A DNA stretch of 64,000 nucleotides from contig CALVLN010000001.1 in assembly GCA_944338165.1 (NCBI GenBank), positions 62,001 through 126,000 on the forward strand, in the 5' to 3' direction. The notes beneath the pieces are model-generated. The model ran no database searches. It worked only from the letters and a program-made list of their open reading frames with translations, and was not told where the DNA came from. This document shows positions 35,677-44,684 of the stretch, piece by piece; within the stretch, counting starts at the first letter, position 1, and each line of letters begins with the position of its first letter. The stretch is from an uncultured Clostridia bacterium (lineage in GTDB: Bacteria; Bacillota; Clostridia; Christensenellales; Borkfalkiaceae). The translations under genes and the position numbers were made by a program.

Positions 35677-36027
35677 TTATAATTTCAGGCCGACTACGTT
35701 GACGTTGACGGAATCGACGATCATACCCGTAAAGCGTTCGACTTTATACTTGATCGTCTCCTTCAGCGATTCTGCGACGGCCTCGATGGACACCCCGTAT
35801 TTGATGAGGACGTATACGTCGATATAAATACGGTTTCCGGAGGTAGTGACTTTGACGCCTTTCCCTCCCGTATCTTTCTTGAGAAGTTCGGCGAGAGAGT
35901 CGGTAAAACGGCGTGCGACTGTGTCTACGATGCCGTAACTTTCCACCGCAGCCTGGGAAGCGACTTTGGCGATCGCCAGATCGGAAATTGAAATTTTACC
36001 ATAGGCGTTGCTTGTACTGACTGACAT
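35677..36027 (-). CDS. Asp23/Gls24 family protein
   Basis: A 116-residue YloU-like protein with the alkaline-shock family pattern: GKISISDLAIAKVASQAA near residue 10, then IYIDVYVLIKYGVSIEAVAESLKE and a C-terminal VDSVNVNVVGL. Function is poorly known. It precedes fakA in one transcript and is divergent from rpmB, as in B. subtilis. Confidence 0.93.
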   Translation of the reverse strand: MSVSTSNAYGKISISDLAIAKVASQAAVESYGIVDTVARRFTDSLAELLKKDTGGKGVKVTTSGNRIYIDVYVLIKYGVSIEAVAESLKETIKYKVERFTGMIVDSVNVNVVGLKL

Positions 36028-36054
36028 AGAATTCTCTCCTGAACTGCTACATTT

Positions 36055-36083
36055 ATTCTACCCCATTGCGCCCTTTTTTGCAA
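36055..36083 (-). promoter_or_regulatory. Promoter of asp23-fakA
   Basis: TTGCAA (36078-36083), 17-bp spacer, TAGAAT (36055-36060). Confidence 0.75.
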
Positions 36084-36144
36084 GCGTTATTCGGAAATTT
36101 TTTTGTTTTTGTCAAAAAAAATTCGTTTTTCGGGCGCTTTTTAA

Positions 36145-36173
36145 TTGCTTTTTTTGCGGGAAAATGCTATCAT
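36145..36173 (+). promoter_or_regulatory. rpmB promoter and leader
   Basis: TTGCTT (36145-36150), 17-bp spacer, TATCAT (36168-36173). A leader of about 70 nt follows, with a short GTGC/GCAC hairpin around 36190-36207; whether it is regulatory is unknown. Confidence 0.75.
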
Positions 36174-36251
36174 TAGTCCGTTAGCTTCGTGCAGGTGCGC
36201 CCCGCACGGGCGAGGAAATCTTACGGAATCATCCCATCGGAGGTGTCGAAT

Positions 36252-36440
36252 ATGTCGAGAGTTTGCAGCGTTTGCGGAAAAGGTCAGACCAGCGGCAACA
36301 ACGTCAGCCACTCCAACCGCAAAACCAGAAGGACGTTCCGCGCGAACGTTCAGAAGGTGACCTTCGTCAAAGAGGGCAAGGTCGTCAGCGGTTACGTCTG
36401 CGCAAGATGCTTGAAGAGCGGCAAAGTGGAGCGCGTATAA
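36252..36440 (+). CDS. rpmB: 50S ribosomal protein L28, zinc-binding form
   Basis: A 62-residue ribosomal protein. Two CxxC pairs, CSVCGK near residue 5 and CARCLK near 53, mark the zinc-containing version. [10 protein letters not shown] is diagnostic. GGAGGTG precedes ATG; an upstream in-frame extension is not L28-like. Confidence 0.96.
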   Translation: MSRVCSVCGKGQTSGNNVSHSNRKTRRTFRANVQKVTFVKEGKVVSGYVCARCLKSGKVERV

Positions 36441-36456
36441 CCAAACGGAACCAACG

Positions 36457-36490
36457 AAAAGAGGACTGTCTGCGGACAGTCCTCTTTTTT
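36457..36490. terminator. Bidirectional terminator between rpmB and the dipeptidase gene
   Basis: AAAAGAGGACTGTC-TGCG-GACAGTCCTCTTTT: a strong stem that ends rpmB on the plus strand and the long yicC-to-dipeptidase operon on the minus strand. Confidence 0.9.
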
Positions 36491-36505
36491 CGTGCGCGCT
36501 TTGGT

Positions 36506-37435
36506 CTACGGACAGACTTCGCGGAAAACGCGCGTAAAATTCCCGCAGGCAAACTTTTCCGCCGCACGGCTGCCGAATTCCCCCTCCAGCGCTTCCAGAA
36601 GCTGCGGCACGCGGGACGCATCGGGGAGAAAGGCATTGGGCGGCATGCCGTCGAAGTCGCTGCCGAGGCACAGGCAATCCTCCCCGCCCGCCTGCACGAT
36701 GGCGCGCGCATGCGCCAAAAGCGCGTCCCTCTGCCCTTCCGCGCTCTTGTCGCCGGAGAGAAAGTCTGCGCAATAACAAAGCCCCACGACGCCGCCGCGG
36801 TCCGCGATGCAGGAGATCTGCGCGCGCGTCAGGTTGCGCGCGTGCGGATACGCTTCCGCCGCCCCCGCATGACTCACCAAAACGGGCTTGCGCGAGAGCG
36901 CCGCCGCTTCATATACGAGCCTCTCGCTCCCGTGCGCGAGGTCGACGAGCATGCCGAGCTCGTTCATGCGCAAGACGACTTCCCGCCCGAACGGCGTGAG
37001 CCCGCGGCGGGTATCCCGCGCGGCAAAGGAAGAGCGGCCCGTAAACAGCCCCTCGTAATCGGGAAAACAGGGGTAACCGAGCGCGTTGGGGCGGTTCCAC
37101 GTGAGCGTGAGCATGCGCACGCCGCGGCGGTACAGCGCATCGAGGGCGGAAAGGCGGCCTTCGAGCGCTTCCCCTCCCTCCACGGTGAGCAGGGCGCATA
37201 TGCCATCCGCCGTCAATTCCCCCGCCCGCGTGACGGGGCGGTATCCCTCCCGCAGGCACAGGGCGTCAAAGTCGCCGCAGAGGGTGAGAGCGCGCGAAAA
37301 AGCGCCCTCTCCGCCGCAGACGAACGCCGCAAAACATTGCAGCGCGCAGCCGCCCGCAAGAAGCGCCTCCCCAGAAGCCTGCAAAACGCCCTCACCTGCC
37401 GTGAGGACGTCGCAATGCAGATCGCAATATCTCAT
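36506..37435 (-). CDS. Membrane-dipeptidase-like peptidase (M19)
   Basis: A 309-residue zinc dipeptidase of the renal dipeptidase family. The HxD ligand pair is in YCDLHCDV at the N-terminus, Glu in LLTVEGGEAL near residue 98, His in VLVSHAGA near 195 and LGSDFDGMP near 265. There is no signal peptide, so it is cytoplasmic. The ATG overlaps the spoVM stop as ATGA, giving translational coupling to a sporulation gene. Confidence 0.9.
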   Translation of the reverse strand: MRYCDLHCDVLTAGEGVLQASGEALLAGGCALQCFAAFVCGGEGAFSRALTLCGDFDALCLREGYRPVTRAGELTADGICALLTVEGGEALEGRLSALDALYRRGVRMLTLTWNRPNALGYPCFPDYEGLFTGRSSFAARDTRRGLTPFGREVVLRMNELGMLVDLAHGSERLVYEAAALSRKPVLVSHAGAAEAYPHARNLTRAQISCIADRGGVVGLCYCADFLSGDKSAEGQRDALLAHARAIVQAGGEDCLCLGSDFDGMPPNAFLPDASRVPQLLEALEGEFGSRAAEKFACGNFTRVFREVCP

Positions 37436-37500
37436 TTGCCTCTGTGAAACAGACGGATGAGCCGCCGCAGCGGATACGGCAGACGGATGCATACGAACAT
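37432..37500 (-). CDS. spoVM: Stage V sporulation protein SpoVM (22-residue candidate)
   Basis: A tiny gene 10 nt after thiN, with a strong ribosome site AGGAGGG 4 nt before the ATG. The product starts MFVCIRLPYPLRRLIRLF and can form a short basic amphipathic helix. B. subtilis SpoVM, which has 26 residues and also lies between thiN and rpmB, shows the same pattern IKLPKFL then a basic amphipathic helix, including the proline. SpoVM inserts in the forespore membrane by curvature and anchors the coat ATPase SpoIVA. The call rests on position, size, the I-K/R-L-P motif and the strong ribosome site. It is too short for standard gene finders. Confidence 0.75.
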   Translation of the reverse strand: MFVCIRLPYPLRRLIRLFHRGK

Positions 37501-37510
37501 GTTTCCCTCC

Positions 37511-38110
37511 TTATTCCCCCTGATGATCGATGAAGACGAGCACCGTCCCGCGCGAAGAGAAGAAGGCGGGATCTTCCGTGACGACGTTGGAGATACCCAG
37601 CGTCGACCCGTAGACGAACGTCTCCGGCAGAGGGTAATAAAACCCCCTGCTCTCCAATATATGCGCGGGCCCGCCGAAGGGTACCAGCGAGACGGTGTGC
37701 CCGAGCGCGCCGCGCAGGGACGTCTCCCCTTCCGCGGCAAAGATACGCGCGTGGTTGGTGACCATTTCCGCCCTCACGCCCCGCTTCAGAGCGGCATAGA
37801 GAAGGTGCAGATTGCCGAGAAAATGATCCTCGCGGCCGCCTCCGCCGCCGTAGATGACGATCTCCTCAAACCCCGCCGCCACGGCGCGCCGGAGCGCGAG
37901 CTCCCCGTCCGTATCGTTCTTCTCCGAGGGGAACACCTCGCGGGGAGGAGGATCGGGCAGATAGGAGAGCGAATCGAAGTCGCCGAGGGTCTCGTCGATT
38001 TTTATCCTTCCCTTCGCCCACTCGTAGGCGCCGTCGCAGCAATAGACGTATCCCTCCCGCATGCGGCCGCGGTAAGGCTCCCCGTTGAGGAGGATGACCG
38101 CCCGTTTCAT
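37511..38110 (-). CDS. thiN: Thiamine pyrophosphokinase
   Basis: A 199-residue enzyme that makes thiamine pyrophosphate from thiamine and ATP. CCDGAYEWA near residue 24, LGDFDSL near 42, KNDTDGELALRRA near 63 and GGGGGREDHFLGNLHLL near 88 are family motifs. Start overlaps the rpe stop as ATGA. The thiN-spoVM order is conserved with B. subtilis. Confidence 0.94.
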   Translation of the reverse strand: MKRAVILLNGEPYRGRMREGYVYCCDGAYEWAKGRIKIDETLGDFDSLSYLPDPPPREVFPSEKNDTDGELALRRAVAAGFEEIVIYGGGGGREDHFLGNLHLLYAALKRGVRAEMVTNHARIFAAEGETSLRGALGHTVSLVPFGGPAHILESRGFYYPLPETFVYGSTLGISNVVTEDPAFFSSRGTVLVFIDHQGE

Positions 38111-38763
38111 GCGCCGCGCAGCCTGCGGATGGTCGCCGCGGGATCGGCAGAGCGGAACACCGCGCTCCCCGCAACGAGCACGTTGGCGCCCGCCAGAACG
38201 GCGTCCGCCGCGTTTCCTTCCGTGATGCCGCCGTCTACCTCGATGTCGAGATCGCCCCGCCCGATGCGGACGGCGTATCCTCGCAGCGCTTCGATCTTGT
38301 TCAGGCTTTCCGGGATAAACTTCTGCCCGCCCCAGCCGGGATGTACGCTCATGATCAGCAGAAGATCGGCAATTTCCGCCGCACCGAAGAGCGCTTCTGC
38401 GGGCGTTTCCGGGTTGATGACGGCGCCCGCCTTCACGCCGAGCGCTTTGATCTCCCTAAGGCGGGAAACGAGCGTCTCCCCGCACGCCTCTGCGTGGACG
38501 GTGATGAGGTCTGCCCCCGCCTCTGCAAAGGAGGCGATCTGCGTCCACGGGTGTTCCACCATCAGATGACAATCGAGCGGCAGACGGGTGAGCGGACGGA
38601 TCGCCCCCACCATCTGCGCGCCGAACGTGATGGGCGGCACGAACGTACCGTCCATCACGTCGCAATGGACGAGGTCCGCTCCGCTTTTCTCCAGCATGGC
38701 GATCGCCTCCCCCACGCGCGCAAAATCGCACGCGAGGATGGAAGGCGCGATCTTAACGTTCAT
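38107..38763 (-). CDS. rpe: Ribulose-phosphate 3-epimerase
   Basis: A 218-residue TIM-barrel enzyme of the pentose phosphate pathway. IAPSILACDFA at the N-terminus, DVMDGTFVPPITFG near residue 35, CHLMVEHP near 65, MSVHPGWGGQKFI near 138 and EVDGGIT near 172 are all intact. ATG is 1 nt after the rlmN stop, with GGAGAGG ahead. Longer in-frame reading upstream lies inside rlmN and is not rpe-like. Confidence 0.96.
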   Translation of the reverse strand: MNVKIAPSILACDFARVGEAIAMLEKSGADLVHCDVMDGTFVPPITFGAQMVGAIRPLTRLPLDCHLMVEHPWTQIASFAEAGADLITVHAEACGETLVSRLREIKALGVKAGAVINPETPAEALFGAAEIADLLLIMSVHPGWGGQKFIPESLNKIEALRGYAVRIGRGDLDIEVDGGITEGNAADAVLAGANVLVAGSAVFRSADPAATIRRLRGA

Positions 38764-38764
38764 T

Positions 38765-39832
38765 TTACCTCTCCTCCTTTGTTTCCTGTCCGCCGTCCGC
38801 CGCGCCGAGATAGCTCGCGCGGAGCTGCCCGCAGGCGCCGCCGATGTCCGCGCCCATCTGCCGCCGCAGCGTGGCGGAAATGCCGCTTTTTTCCAGCATG
38901 CCGAGAAAGCGGTATGCCTGCCGCTCGTCCGCGGAAGCGAGCGCGCGCTCCTTGACCGCATTGAGACGGATGAGGTTGACGTGGCAGGGCCTCCCCTTCA
39001 AGAGCGCCGCGAGGCGCGCGGCGTGCGCCTCGTCGCAGTTTTCGCCCGCGATGAGGCTGTATTCGAAGATATAGCGCCTGCCCGTCTTTTCAAAGTAATA
39101 GCTGCACGCCTTTAAGATTTCCGCGATGGAATACGCCTTGGCGACGGGCATGATGCGCCTGCGCTCCGCATCGTCCGTCGCGTGCAGCGAGACGGTGAGG
39201 TTGAGCGGGATGCCCTCGTCCGCGAGCGCATACATTTGCGGCACGAGGCCGCAGGTGGAAAGGCTCACGTTGCGCGCGCTGATGCAGATGCCACCCTCCC
39301 GCGTGAGGTTGCGAAGAAAGCGCAGCGTGTTTTCGTAATTGTCCAACGGTTCGCCGCTGCCCATCAGCACCACGTTGGTGACGGCGCGCTGTTTGCGCGT
39401 CCCGCCCTGTTCGCGGTTGACGACGAGGATCTGCGATAAGATCTCCCCCGCGGTGAGGTTGCGGACGAGCCCGTTCAGCGTGGAGGCGCAGAAGGCGCAC
39501 CCCATACGGCAGCCGACCTGCGTGGAGACGCACTGCGTGTTCCCGTATTTATACGCCATGAGCACCCCTTCGACGACGTTGCCGTCCGCGAGGCGAAAGA
39601 GGTACTTGCGCGTCCCGTCCGCAGAAGTGAATACTTCCAGGATGTGCACGGGCTCGTCCTCAAAGCGCGCGAGCAGCGCGCTGCGCATACCGTACGGGAC
39701 GGGAAGCTCGGAAATGCGCCTGCCCTGCATCAGCCCCTCGTAGATCTGCGCCGCGCGGAAAGGCTTTTCGCCCAACTCCGACACGAGCGCGTCCAGTTCT
39801 TCCCGCGAAAGGTCCTGTAAAATCTCTTTCAT
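38765..39832 (-). CDS. rlmN: Dual 23S rRNA/tRNA A2503/A37 methyltransferase RlmN
   Basis: A 355-residue radical SAM methyltransferase. The cluster motif GCRMGCAFCAS is near residue 105, GSGEPLDNYEN near 155, and the C-terminal MGADIGGACGQL holds the second catalytic Cys. It sits between rsmB and rpe as in other Firmicutes, but prpC, prkC and rsgA, which usually follow, are absent. Confidence 0.96.
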   Translation of the reverse strand: MKEILQDLSREELDALVSELGEKPFRAAQIYEGLMQGRRISELPVPYGMRSALLARFEDEPVHILEVFTSADGTRKYLFRLADGNVVEGVLMAYKYGNTQCVSTQVGCRMGCAFCASTLNGLVRNLTAGEILSQILVVNREQGGTRKQRAVTNVVLMGSGEPLDNYENTLRFLRNLTREGGICISARNVSLSTCGLVPQMYALADEGIPLNLTVSLHATDDAERRRIMPVAKAYSIAEILKACSYYFEKTGRRYIFEYSLIAGENCDEAHAARLAALLKGRPCHVNLIRLNAVKERALASADERQAYRFLGMLEKSGISATLRRQMGADIGGACGQLRASYLGAADGGQETKEER

Positions 39833-39845
39833 ATCGCCTTGCGCC

Positions 39846-41078
39846 TCACGGCGCCTCCTTGCGGAATTTTGCCACGTAAAAGCCCGCCCCGTACGCCGTA
39901 TCCGGCAGAAACTGCAGTCCGAAACGCGTCACGTCGTGGGGAAGCGGGCTTTCCGCCGGCACGGAAGAAAACGCGGGATGGGCGGCAAGGAATGCCTCCG
40001 CTGCGCCGTCGTTTTCCTCCCCGAGCAGGGAACAGGTGGCATAATAGAGATACCCGCCCGCCCTGACGTAACGGGAACAATTTTCCAAAATGGCGCGCTG
40101 TACGGGGAGCAGCCCTTCCAGGTCCGCCGCCTCCTTGCGCAGGGGAAGGTCGGGGTTTTCCGCCTTGGTCCCGAGGCCCGTACAGGGCACGTCGCACAGC
40201 ACGCCGTCAAACGCGCCCTCCCATTCGGGCCGGAACACCGTGGAATCTGCCTGTACGGCGGTCACGTTGCCGCGGTGCATGCGCGATGCGTACGCTTCGA
40301 TGAGGGCGACGCGGTGCGGATGCAGCTCGCACGCCGTCACGTGCCCGCAGCGCTCGGCAAGCAGCACGCTCTTGCCGCCGGGCGCCGCGCAGGCGTCGAG
40401 GAGTTTTTCGCAGGACTCCACCACGCCGCAGACGGCGATGCTGCCCACCGACTGAAAGGTGTAATCACCCGCAAAAAAACCCTCGTCGCGCACGAAGCGT
40501 TCAAAAAAATAGTGATGCGGGAAGGGCCCCGCCGTGTGCGGGCGGCCGAGATACCCCTCCTCCCCGCGCACGAACCGCACGCTCACGCCCGCGCTCTTTG
40601 CGGCGAGGATGGCTTCCGCCCGCGCGCCGTACTGCGCCCGCACCTTCCGCACCGCAAACAGCGGGAAGGAATATCTGACGCTCAGGCCTTCGTCGCCCTT
40701 GGGGAGCACGACCCCGGCCTCATCGAAATTGCGCAAAAACGCGTTGACAAAGCCTGCCGTCCCTCCCTTGCCCATGCGTTTGAGCAGATCGACCGCAGTA
40801 TCCGTCACCATATATTTCGGCTTTTTCAGGAACAGCAGCCAGCAGAGCGCGATCTTTAAGACGATGCGCACGGCAAGCTTGGGGGCCTTGGGCGCAAAGG
40901 TACGGATGCAGAGGGAAAGATATCCGTCCTCTTCCAATACGCCGTATACCGTGCGGACCGTGCGCGCGCGGTTGAGTTCCTCGATGGGCGTATCGGAGAG
41001 CGCCTGCTTTAAATGCGCGCCCTCCCCGTACACTTTGGAAAGGATCAGATACGGATCATAAAACGGGTTTGTCTTCAA
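39846..41078 (-). CDS. rsmB: 16S rRNA m5C967 methyltransferase RsmB
   Basis: A 410-residue protein with an N-terminal NusB-like RNA-binding domain (to about residue 130) and a C-terminal Rossmann methyltransferase: LLDACAAPGGKS near 227, DVPCTGLGTKAENPD near 300 and YYATCSLL near 352, with catalytic Cys in DVPC and ATCS. Translation starts at TTG, with AAGGGGAT ahead, inside the last codons of fmt (23-nt overlap). Confidence 0.92.
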   Translation of the reverse strand: MKTNPFYDPYLILSKVYGEGAHLKQALSDTPIEELNRARTVRTVYGVLEEDGYLSLCIRTFAPKAPKLAVRIVLKIALCWLLFLKKPKYMVTDTAVDLLKRMGKGGTAGFVNAFLRNFDEAGVVLPKGDEGLSVRYSFPLFAVRKVRAQYGARAEAILAAKSAGVSVRFVRGEEGYLGRPHTAGPFPHHYFFERFVRDEGFFAGDYTFQSVGSIAVCGVVESCEKLLDACAAPGGKSVLLAERCGHVTACELHPHRVALIEAYASRMHRGNVTAVQADSTVFRPEWEGAFDGVLCDVPCTGLGTKAENPDLPLRKEAADLEGLLPVQRAILENCSRYVRAGGYLYYATCSLLGEENDGAAEAFLAAHPAFSSVPAESPLPHDVTRFGLQFLPDTAYGAGFYVAKFRKEAP

Positions 41079-41982
41079 AGCGCATCCCCTTTGCGATCTT
41101 TCTTCCGTTGAGGAAATCGCCGTCCTTCATGCGTTTGCCGCCCGCAGCCTGCACTTCCGTGATGCGCACGGCGCCCTCCCCGCAGCGGACGACGAGGCCC
41201 GTCTTGGGAGAGTCGGACAGCACGGTCCCGTACGGCTCCGTGCCCTCGTACGGCAGCGCGCGCGCGTTGTAAAAGTTCAGGATAAGCCCTCCCACGGAAG
41301 AAAAACAGAGCGGCGCGGGGGAGAGCCCGCGGATGAGCGCGCTCACCTCGGCGGCGGGGCGGGAAAAATCCGCCTGCGTGCGCATGACCTTTCTGCACAC
41401 GCTCCCTTCGCCCTGCTTGGTAAGCGTCACGTCCCCGCGGGAGATGCGCCGCACCGCCTCCGTGATGAGGCGGGCGCCCGTTTCCGCCAGTTTTTCGCTC
41501 AGCGTGCCGCAGGTATCCTCTTCCCCGACGGGCACTTCGCAGGTGAGAAAGATATCCCCCGTATCCAGCCCGGCGTCCGTCTTCATGATGGTGACGCCCG
41601 TCTTTTTTTCGCCGTTGATGACGGCGCGGGCGATGGGCGCGGCGCCGCGGTAGGCGGGCAGCAGGCTCGCGTGTACGTTCCATACCCCGAGCGGAAAGAG
41701 ATCGAGCACCTCCTGCGTCAGGATCTGCCCGTATGCACAGGTGACCATGAGGTCGGCCCCGACGTCGCGGAGGGGAGAGACATCGTCCCGCAGACGCGCG
41801 GGCTGCAATACGGGAATGCCGAGCGCCTCCGCCTGCCGTTTGACGGGCGAAGGCGTCAGGATTCCCTTGCGCCCCTGCGGCTTATCCGGCTGCGTGAGCA
41901 CGGCGACGACCTCCTCCGCCGCGGCAAGCGCCTTAAGCGAAGGGACGGCAAAGTCGGGCGTACCCGCAAAAAGCAGCCTCAT
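41056..41982 (-). CDS. fmt: Methionyl-tRNA formyltransferase
   Basis: A 308-residue enzyme that formylates initiator Met-tRNA. LLFAGTPDFAVPSL at the N-terminus, LTQPDKPQGRKG near residue 35, NVHASLLPAYRGAAPIARA near 103 and ITIMKTDAGLDTGD-like GVTIMKTDAGLDTGDI near 128 are diagnostic. ATGA overlap with def. Confidence 0.96.
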   Translation of the reverse strand: MRLLFAGTPDFAVPSLKALAAAEEVVAVLTQPDKPQGRKGILTPSPVKRQAEALGIPVLQPARLRDDVSPLRDVGADLMVTCAYGQILTQEVLDLFPLGVWNVHASLLPAYRGAAPIARAVINGEKKTGVTIMKTDAGLDTGDIFLTCEVPVGEEDTCGTLSEKLAETGARLITEAVRRISRGDVTLTKQGEGSVCRKVMRTQADFSRPAAEVSALIRGLSPAPLCFSSVGGLILNFYNARALPYEGTEPYGTVLSDSPKTGLVVRCGEGAVRITEVQAAGGKRMKDGDFLNGRKIAKGMRFEDKPVL

Positions 41983-42437
41983 ACGTCCTCCTCGTCGCGG
42001 ATGTCTGCCGCCTTGTCGATGTAGAGCACGCCGTCGAGATGATCGATCTCATGGCAGACGGCGCGGGCAAAAAAGCCGCGGGCGACGAGGGAATATTTAT
42101 CCCCCTTTCTGTCCTGAAAGATCACTTTGACCTTATCGGGGCGGCGGACGATGCCCGATTTGCCCTTGACGGACAGGCAGGCTTCGGGGCCGACCTGTTC
42201 CCCCTTCTGCCAGACGAAGACGGGGTTGATGAGTTCAAAATACCCTTCCTCGACGTCGACGACGACGGCGCGGAGCGGCACCCCCACCTGCGGCGCGGCA
42301 AGCCCTGCGCCCTCCGCCTTGCGCAGCGTCTCCTTCATGTCGTCGAGAAGCGAGAATAGCGATTCGTCAAAGGACGTGACGGGCGCGCATTTTTCGCGCA
42401 GGACCGTATCCCCGACCTGTACAATGTTACGGATCAT
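41979..42437 (-). CDS. def: Peptide deformylase
   Basis: A 152-residue metallo-enzyme that removes the N-formyl group. GLAAPQVGV near residue 44, EACLSVKG near 84 and HEIDHLDGVLYID near 130 form the active site. The middle motif is EACLS instead of the usual EGCLS; the metal Cys is kept. Confidence 0.95.
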   Translation of the reverse strand: MIRNIVQVGDTVLREKCAPVTSFDESLFSLLDDMKETLRKAEGAGLAAPQVGVPLRAVVVDVEEGYFELINPVFVWQKGEQVGPEACLSVKGKSGIVRRPDKVKVIFQDRKGDKYSLVARGFFARAVCHEIDHLDGVLYIDKAADIRDEEDV

Positions 42438-42454
42438 AGTGTTGCCTCCTGCAT

Positions 42455-44623
42455 TCAGCTGAGATTGCTCGGATTTTCTTCAACGTAAACGAGCGTGGTT
42501 TTATCGCCCGCGCCGTCGCATGCCGCATAAATTTCGGGAAGCGGCCCGCCGTCCGTCAGGCGCATGAGCACCTGATAGCGGAATTTATTCTGGATGCGCT
42601 TGATGGGCGCGTGCATCTTGTTGAAAAAGAGAAATTTTTCCGGTTCCCGCGCGGCGAGCGCCTGCAGGCGGGTGTATACGGTGCGCAGCGCCTCAAGCGC
42701 CTGTTTGTCCTCTTCCCCCACCACCATGACGCGCACGATGCGCGCAAAGGGAGGAAACATCGTCGCCGCGCGCATGGCGATCTCGTGTTTGTAAAAGCCT
42801 TCGTAATCGTACGTCACGGCAAAGCGCAGGATGTAGTTTTCAGGGTCATACGTCTGCAATACGACCTCTCCCTTCTCGCTCGCCCTGCCGCTCCTGCCGG
42901 CCACCTGCGTGATGAGCTGGAAGGTGCGCTCCCCGCTGCGGTAATCGGGAAAATGCAGCCCCATGTCCGCATCGAGGATGCCCACGAGGGTGACGGACGG
43001 AAAATCGTGCCCCTTGGCGACCATCTGCGTCCCCACGAGGATATCTGCTTCGTGCGCGGAAAAGGAACGGAGGATCTTGAGATGCCCTTCCTTGCCGCTC
43101 GTCGTATCGTTGTCCATGCGCAGCACGCGCGCCTGCGGGAAGAGCTTTTTCAGCTCGCTCACCACCTTCTGCGTGCCCGTTCCCGCATAATTGATGTGTT
43201 TGCCGCCGCACTGCGGACAGGCGGACAGCATATGATAGCTCGTGCCGCAGTAATGGCACTTCAGGCAGTTTTCCTCGCTGTGATAGGTGAGCGAGACGTC
43301 GCATTGTTCGCACTTGGCGACGTATCCGCACGTGGTGCACAGCACCGTCTGCGAATATCCCCTGCGGTTGAGGAACAAGATCGCCTGATTGCCGCTTGCG
43401 AGGCAGCCTTCCAGCTTTTCCCGCAGCGGCGCGGAAAAGATGGTCGCGTTGCCGCGGCGCACTTCCCGGCGCATGTCGGCGATGGTCACGTCCGGCATGG
43501 GGCGGCGGTTGATGCGCTCCTTTAAGGTGATGAGCCCGAACTCCCCCTCTTTGGCGCGGCGGTACGTCTCCACCGAAGGCGTCGCGCTGCCGAGCACGAG
43601 CTTGCAGCCGTGATACGCGGCGCGGAGATACGCGACGTCAAAGGTGTTGTACCGCGGCGACGTCTCGCTCGTATAGCTGCCGTCGTGCTCCTCGTCGATG
43701 ATGATGACGCCGACGTTCTCCACGGGGGCAAAGACGGCAGAACGGGCGCCGATGGCGATCTTTGCTTTTCCCTCGCGCAGGCGGCACCACTCGTCGAAGC
43801 GCTCGCCCGCGGAAAGCCCGCTGTGCAGAATGGCGGCGTTTTCGCCGAAGCGCGCCCGCAACTGGGAGAGCATCTGCGGCGTCAGCGAGATCTCCGGCAC
43901 GAGGAAAACGGCGCTCTTGCCCTGCCTGAGCTGCTCGGCGATGAGCGTGAGGTAGATCTCCGTTTTGCCGCTCCCCGTCACGCCGTGGATGAGCGTCACC
44001 GTCCGGTCCGAACGCTCGACGGCGGTCACGGCATAGCGCTGCGCGGGCGTTAAGGGGTGCTCCGCCTTTTTGCCGACCACGCCGCGGTAGGGATCTCGCA
44101 TGACGCGCTTTTTCTCCACGGCGGCATACCCCTTTTTGACGAGCGCGGAAAGCGCGCCGCCGAAGCGTTCGCGCAGGATGCCCGCCTGCACTTCGCCGTG
44201 TTCGCAGAGGTACGCATACGCCGCCTGCTGCGCCTTGGCGGACTTGGGAAATACGGCCTCCGCCTGCGTCTTCCGGGCGAATTCCACATAGCGCTCGCTG
44301 GCTTTTCCCGTGCGCATCTCCGCAGGCAGAAAGAGACGCAGCACGAGCGCCAGCGGGACGTGATAACGCGCGGCGAGCCTGCCCGCAAGGGCGAGACACT
44401 CCGCGTTGAGCGCGGGATACGCCTCCTCCGCGCGATAGATGCGCTTCAATTTTTCGGGCGGGACGTCGGTTTGCTCTTTCAGGCGCATGACAAAGCCCGT
44501 GACCGTATTCCTCCCGAAGGGAACGACCACGCGCATCCCCGCAAGGATCTCCTCCCCGCAGGCGTAATCGAATATCTTGTCCACGTCGCTGTGGGCGATG
44601 TCCACGATGACTTCCGCTATCAT
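42455..44623 (-). CDS. priA: Primosomal helicase PriA
   Basis: A 722-residue replication-restart helicase. Walker A GVTGSGKTEIY is near residue 215, motif II reads DEEHDGSY, and eight zinc cysteines appear between about 430 and 475 (CTTCGYVAKCEQC, CLKCHYCG, CPQCGG). The 3' DNA-binding domain (VIVDIAHSDVDKIFDYACG) is at the N-terminus. It follows rpoZ; coaBC, often between them, is absent. Confidence 0.96.
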   Translation of the reverse strand: MIAEVIVDIAHSDVDKIFDYACGEEILAGMRVVVPFGRNTVTGFVMRLKEQTDVPPEKLKRIYRAEEAYPALNAECLALAGRLAARYHVPLALVLRLFLPAEMRTGKASERYVEFARKTQAEAVFPKSAKAQQAAYAYLCEHGEVQAGILRERFGGALSALVKKGYAAVEKKRVMRDPYRGVVGKKAEHPLTPAQRYAVTAVERSDRTVTLIHGVTGSGKTEIYLTLIAEQLRQGKSAVFLVPEISLTPQMLSQLRARFGENAAILHSGLSAGERFDEWCRLREGKAKIAIGARSAVFAPVENVGVIIIDEEHDGSYTSETSPRYNTFDVAYLRAAYHGCKLVLGSATPSVETYRRAKEGEFGLITLKERINRRPMPDVTIADMRREVRRGNATIFSAPLREKLEGCLASGNQAILFLNRRGYSQTVLCTTCGYVAKCEQCDVSLTYHSEENCLKCHYCGTSYHMLSACPQCGGKHINYAGTGTQKVVSELKKLFPQARVLRMDNDTTSGKEGHLKILRSFSAHEADILVGTQMVAKGHDFPSVTLVGILDADMGLHFPDYRSGERTFQLITQVAGRSGRASEKGEVVLQTYDPENYILRFAVTYDYEGFYKHEIAMRAATMFPPFARIVRVMVVGEEDKQALEALRTVYTRLQALAAREPEKFLFFNKMHAPIKRIQNKFRYQVLMRLTDGGPLPEIYAACDGAGDKTTLVYVEENPSNLS

Positions 44624-44654
44624 GCGCCTCGTTTTCCGTTTTTCTGCGGATGAG

Positions 44655-44677
44655 AAAAGCCCCGTTTGAGGCGGGGC
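44655..44677 (-). terminator. Terminator-like hairpin between rpoZ and priA
   Basis: GCCCCG / CGGGGC stem with a 7-nt loop, followed by TTTTCTC on the minus strand; likely partial, since priA has no visible promoter. Confidence 0.6.
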
Positions 44678-44684
44678 GGGTTTC

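Noticed and set aside
36174..36251. Autoregulatory L28 leader
   Set aside because: A short GTGC/GCAC hairpin exists, but nothing ties it to L28 binding.
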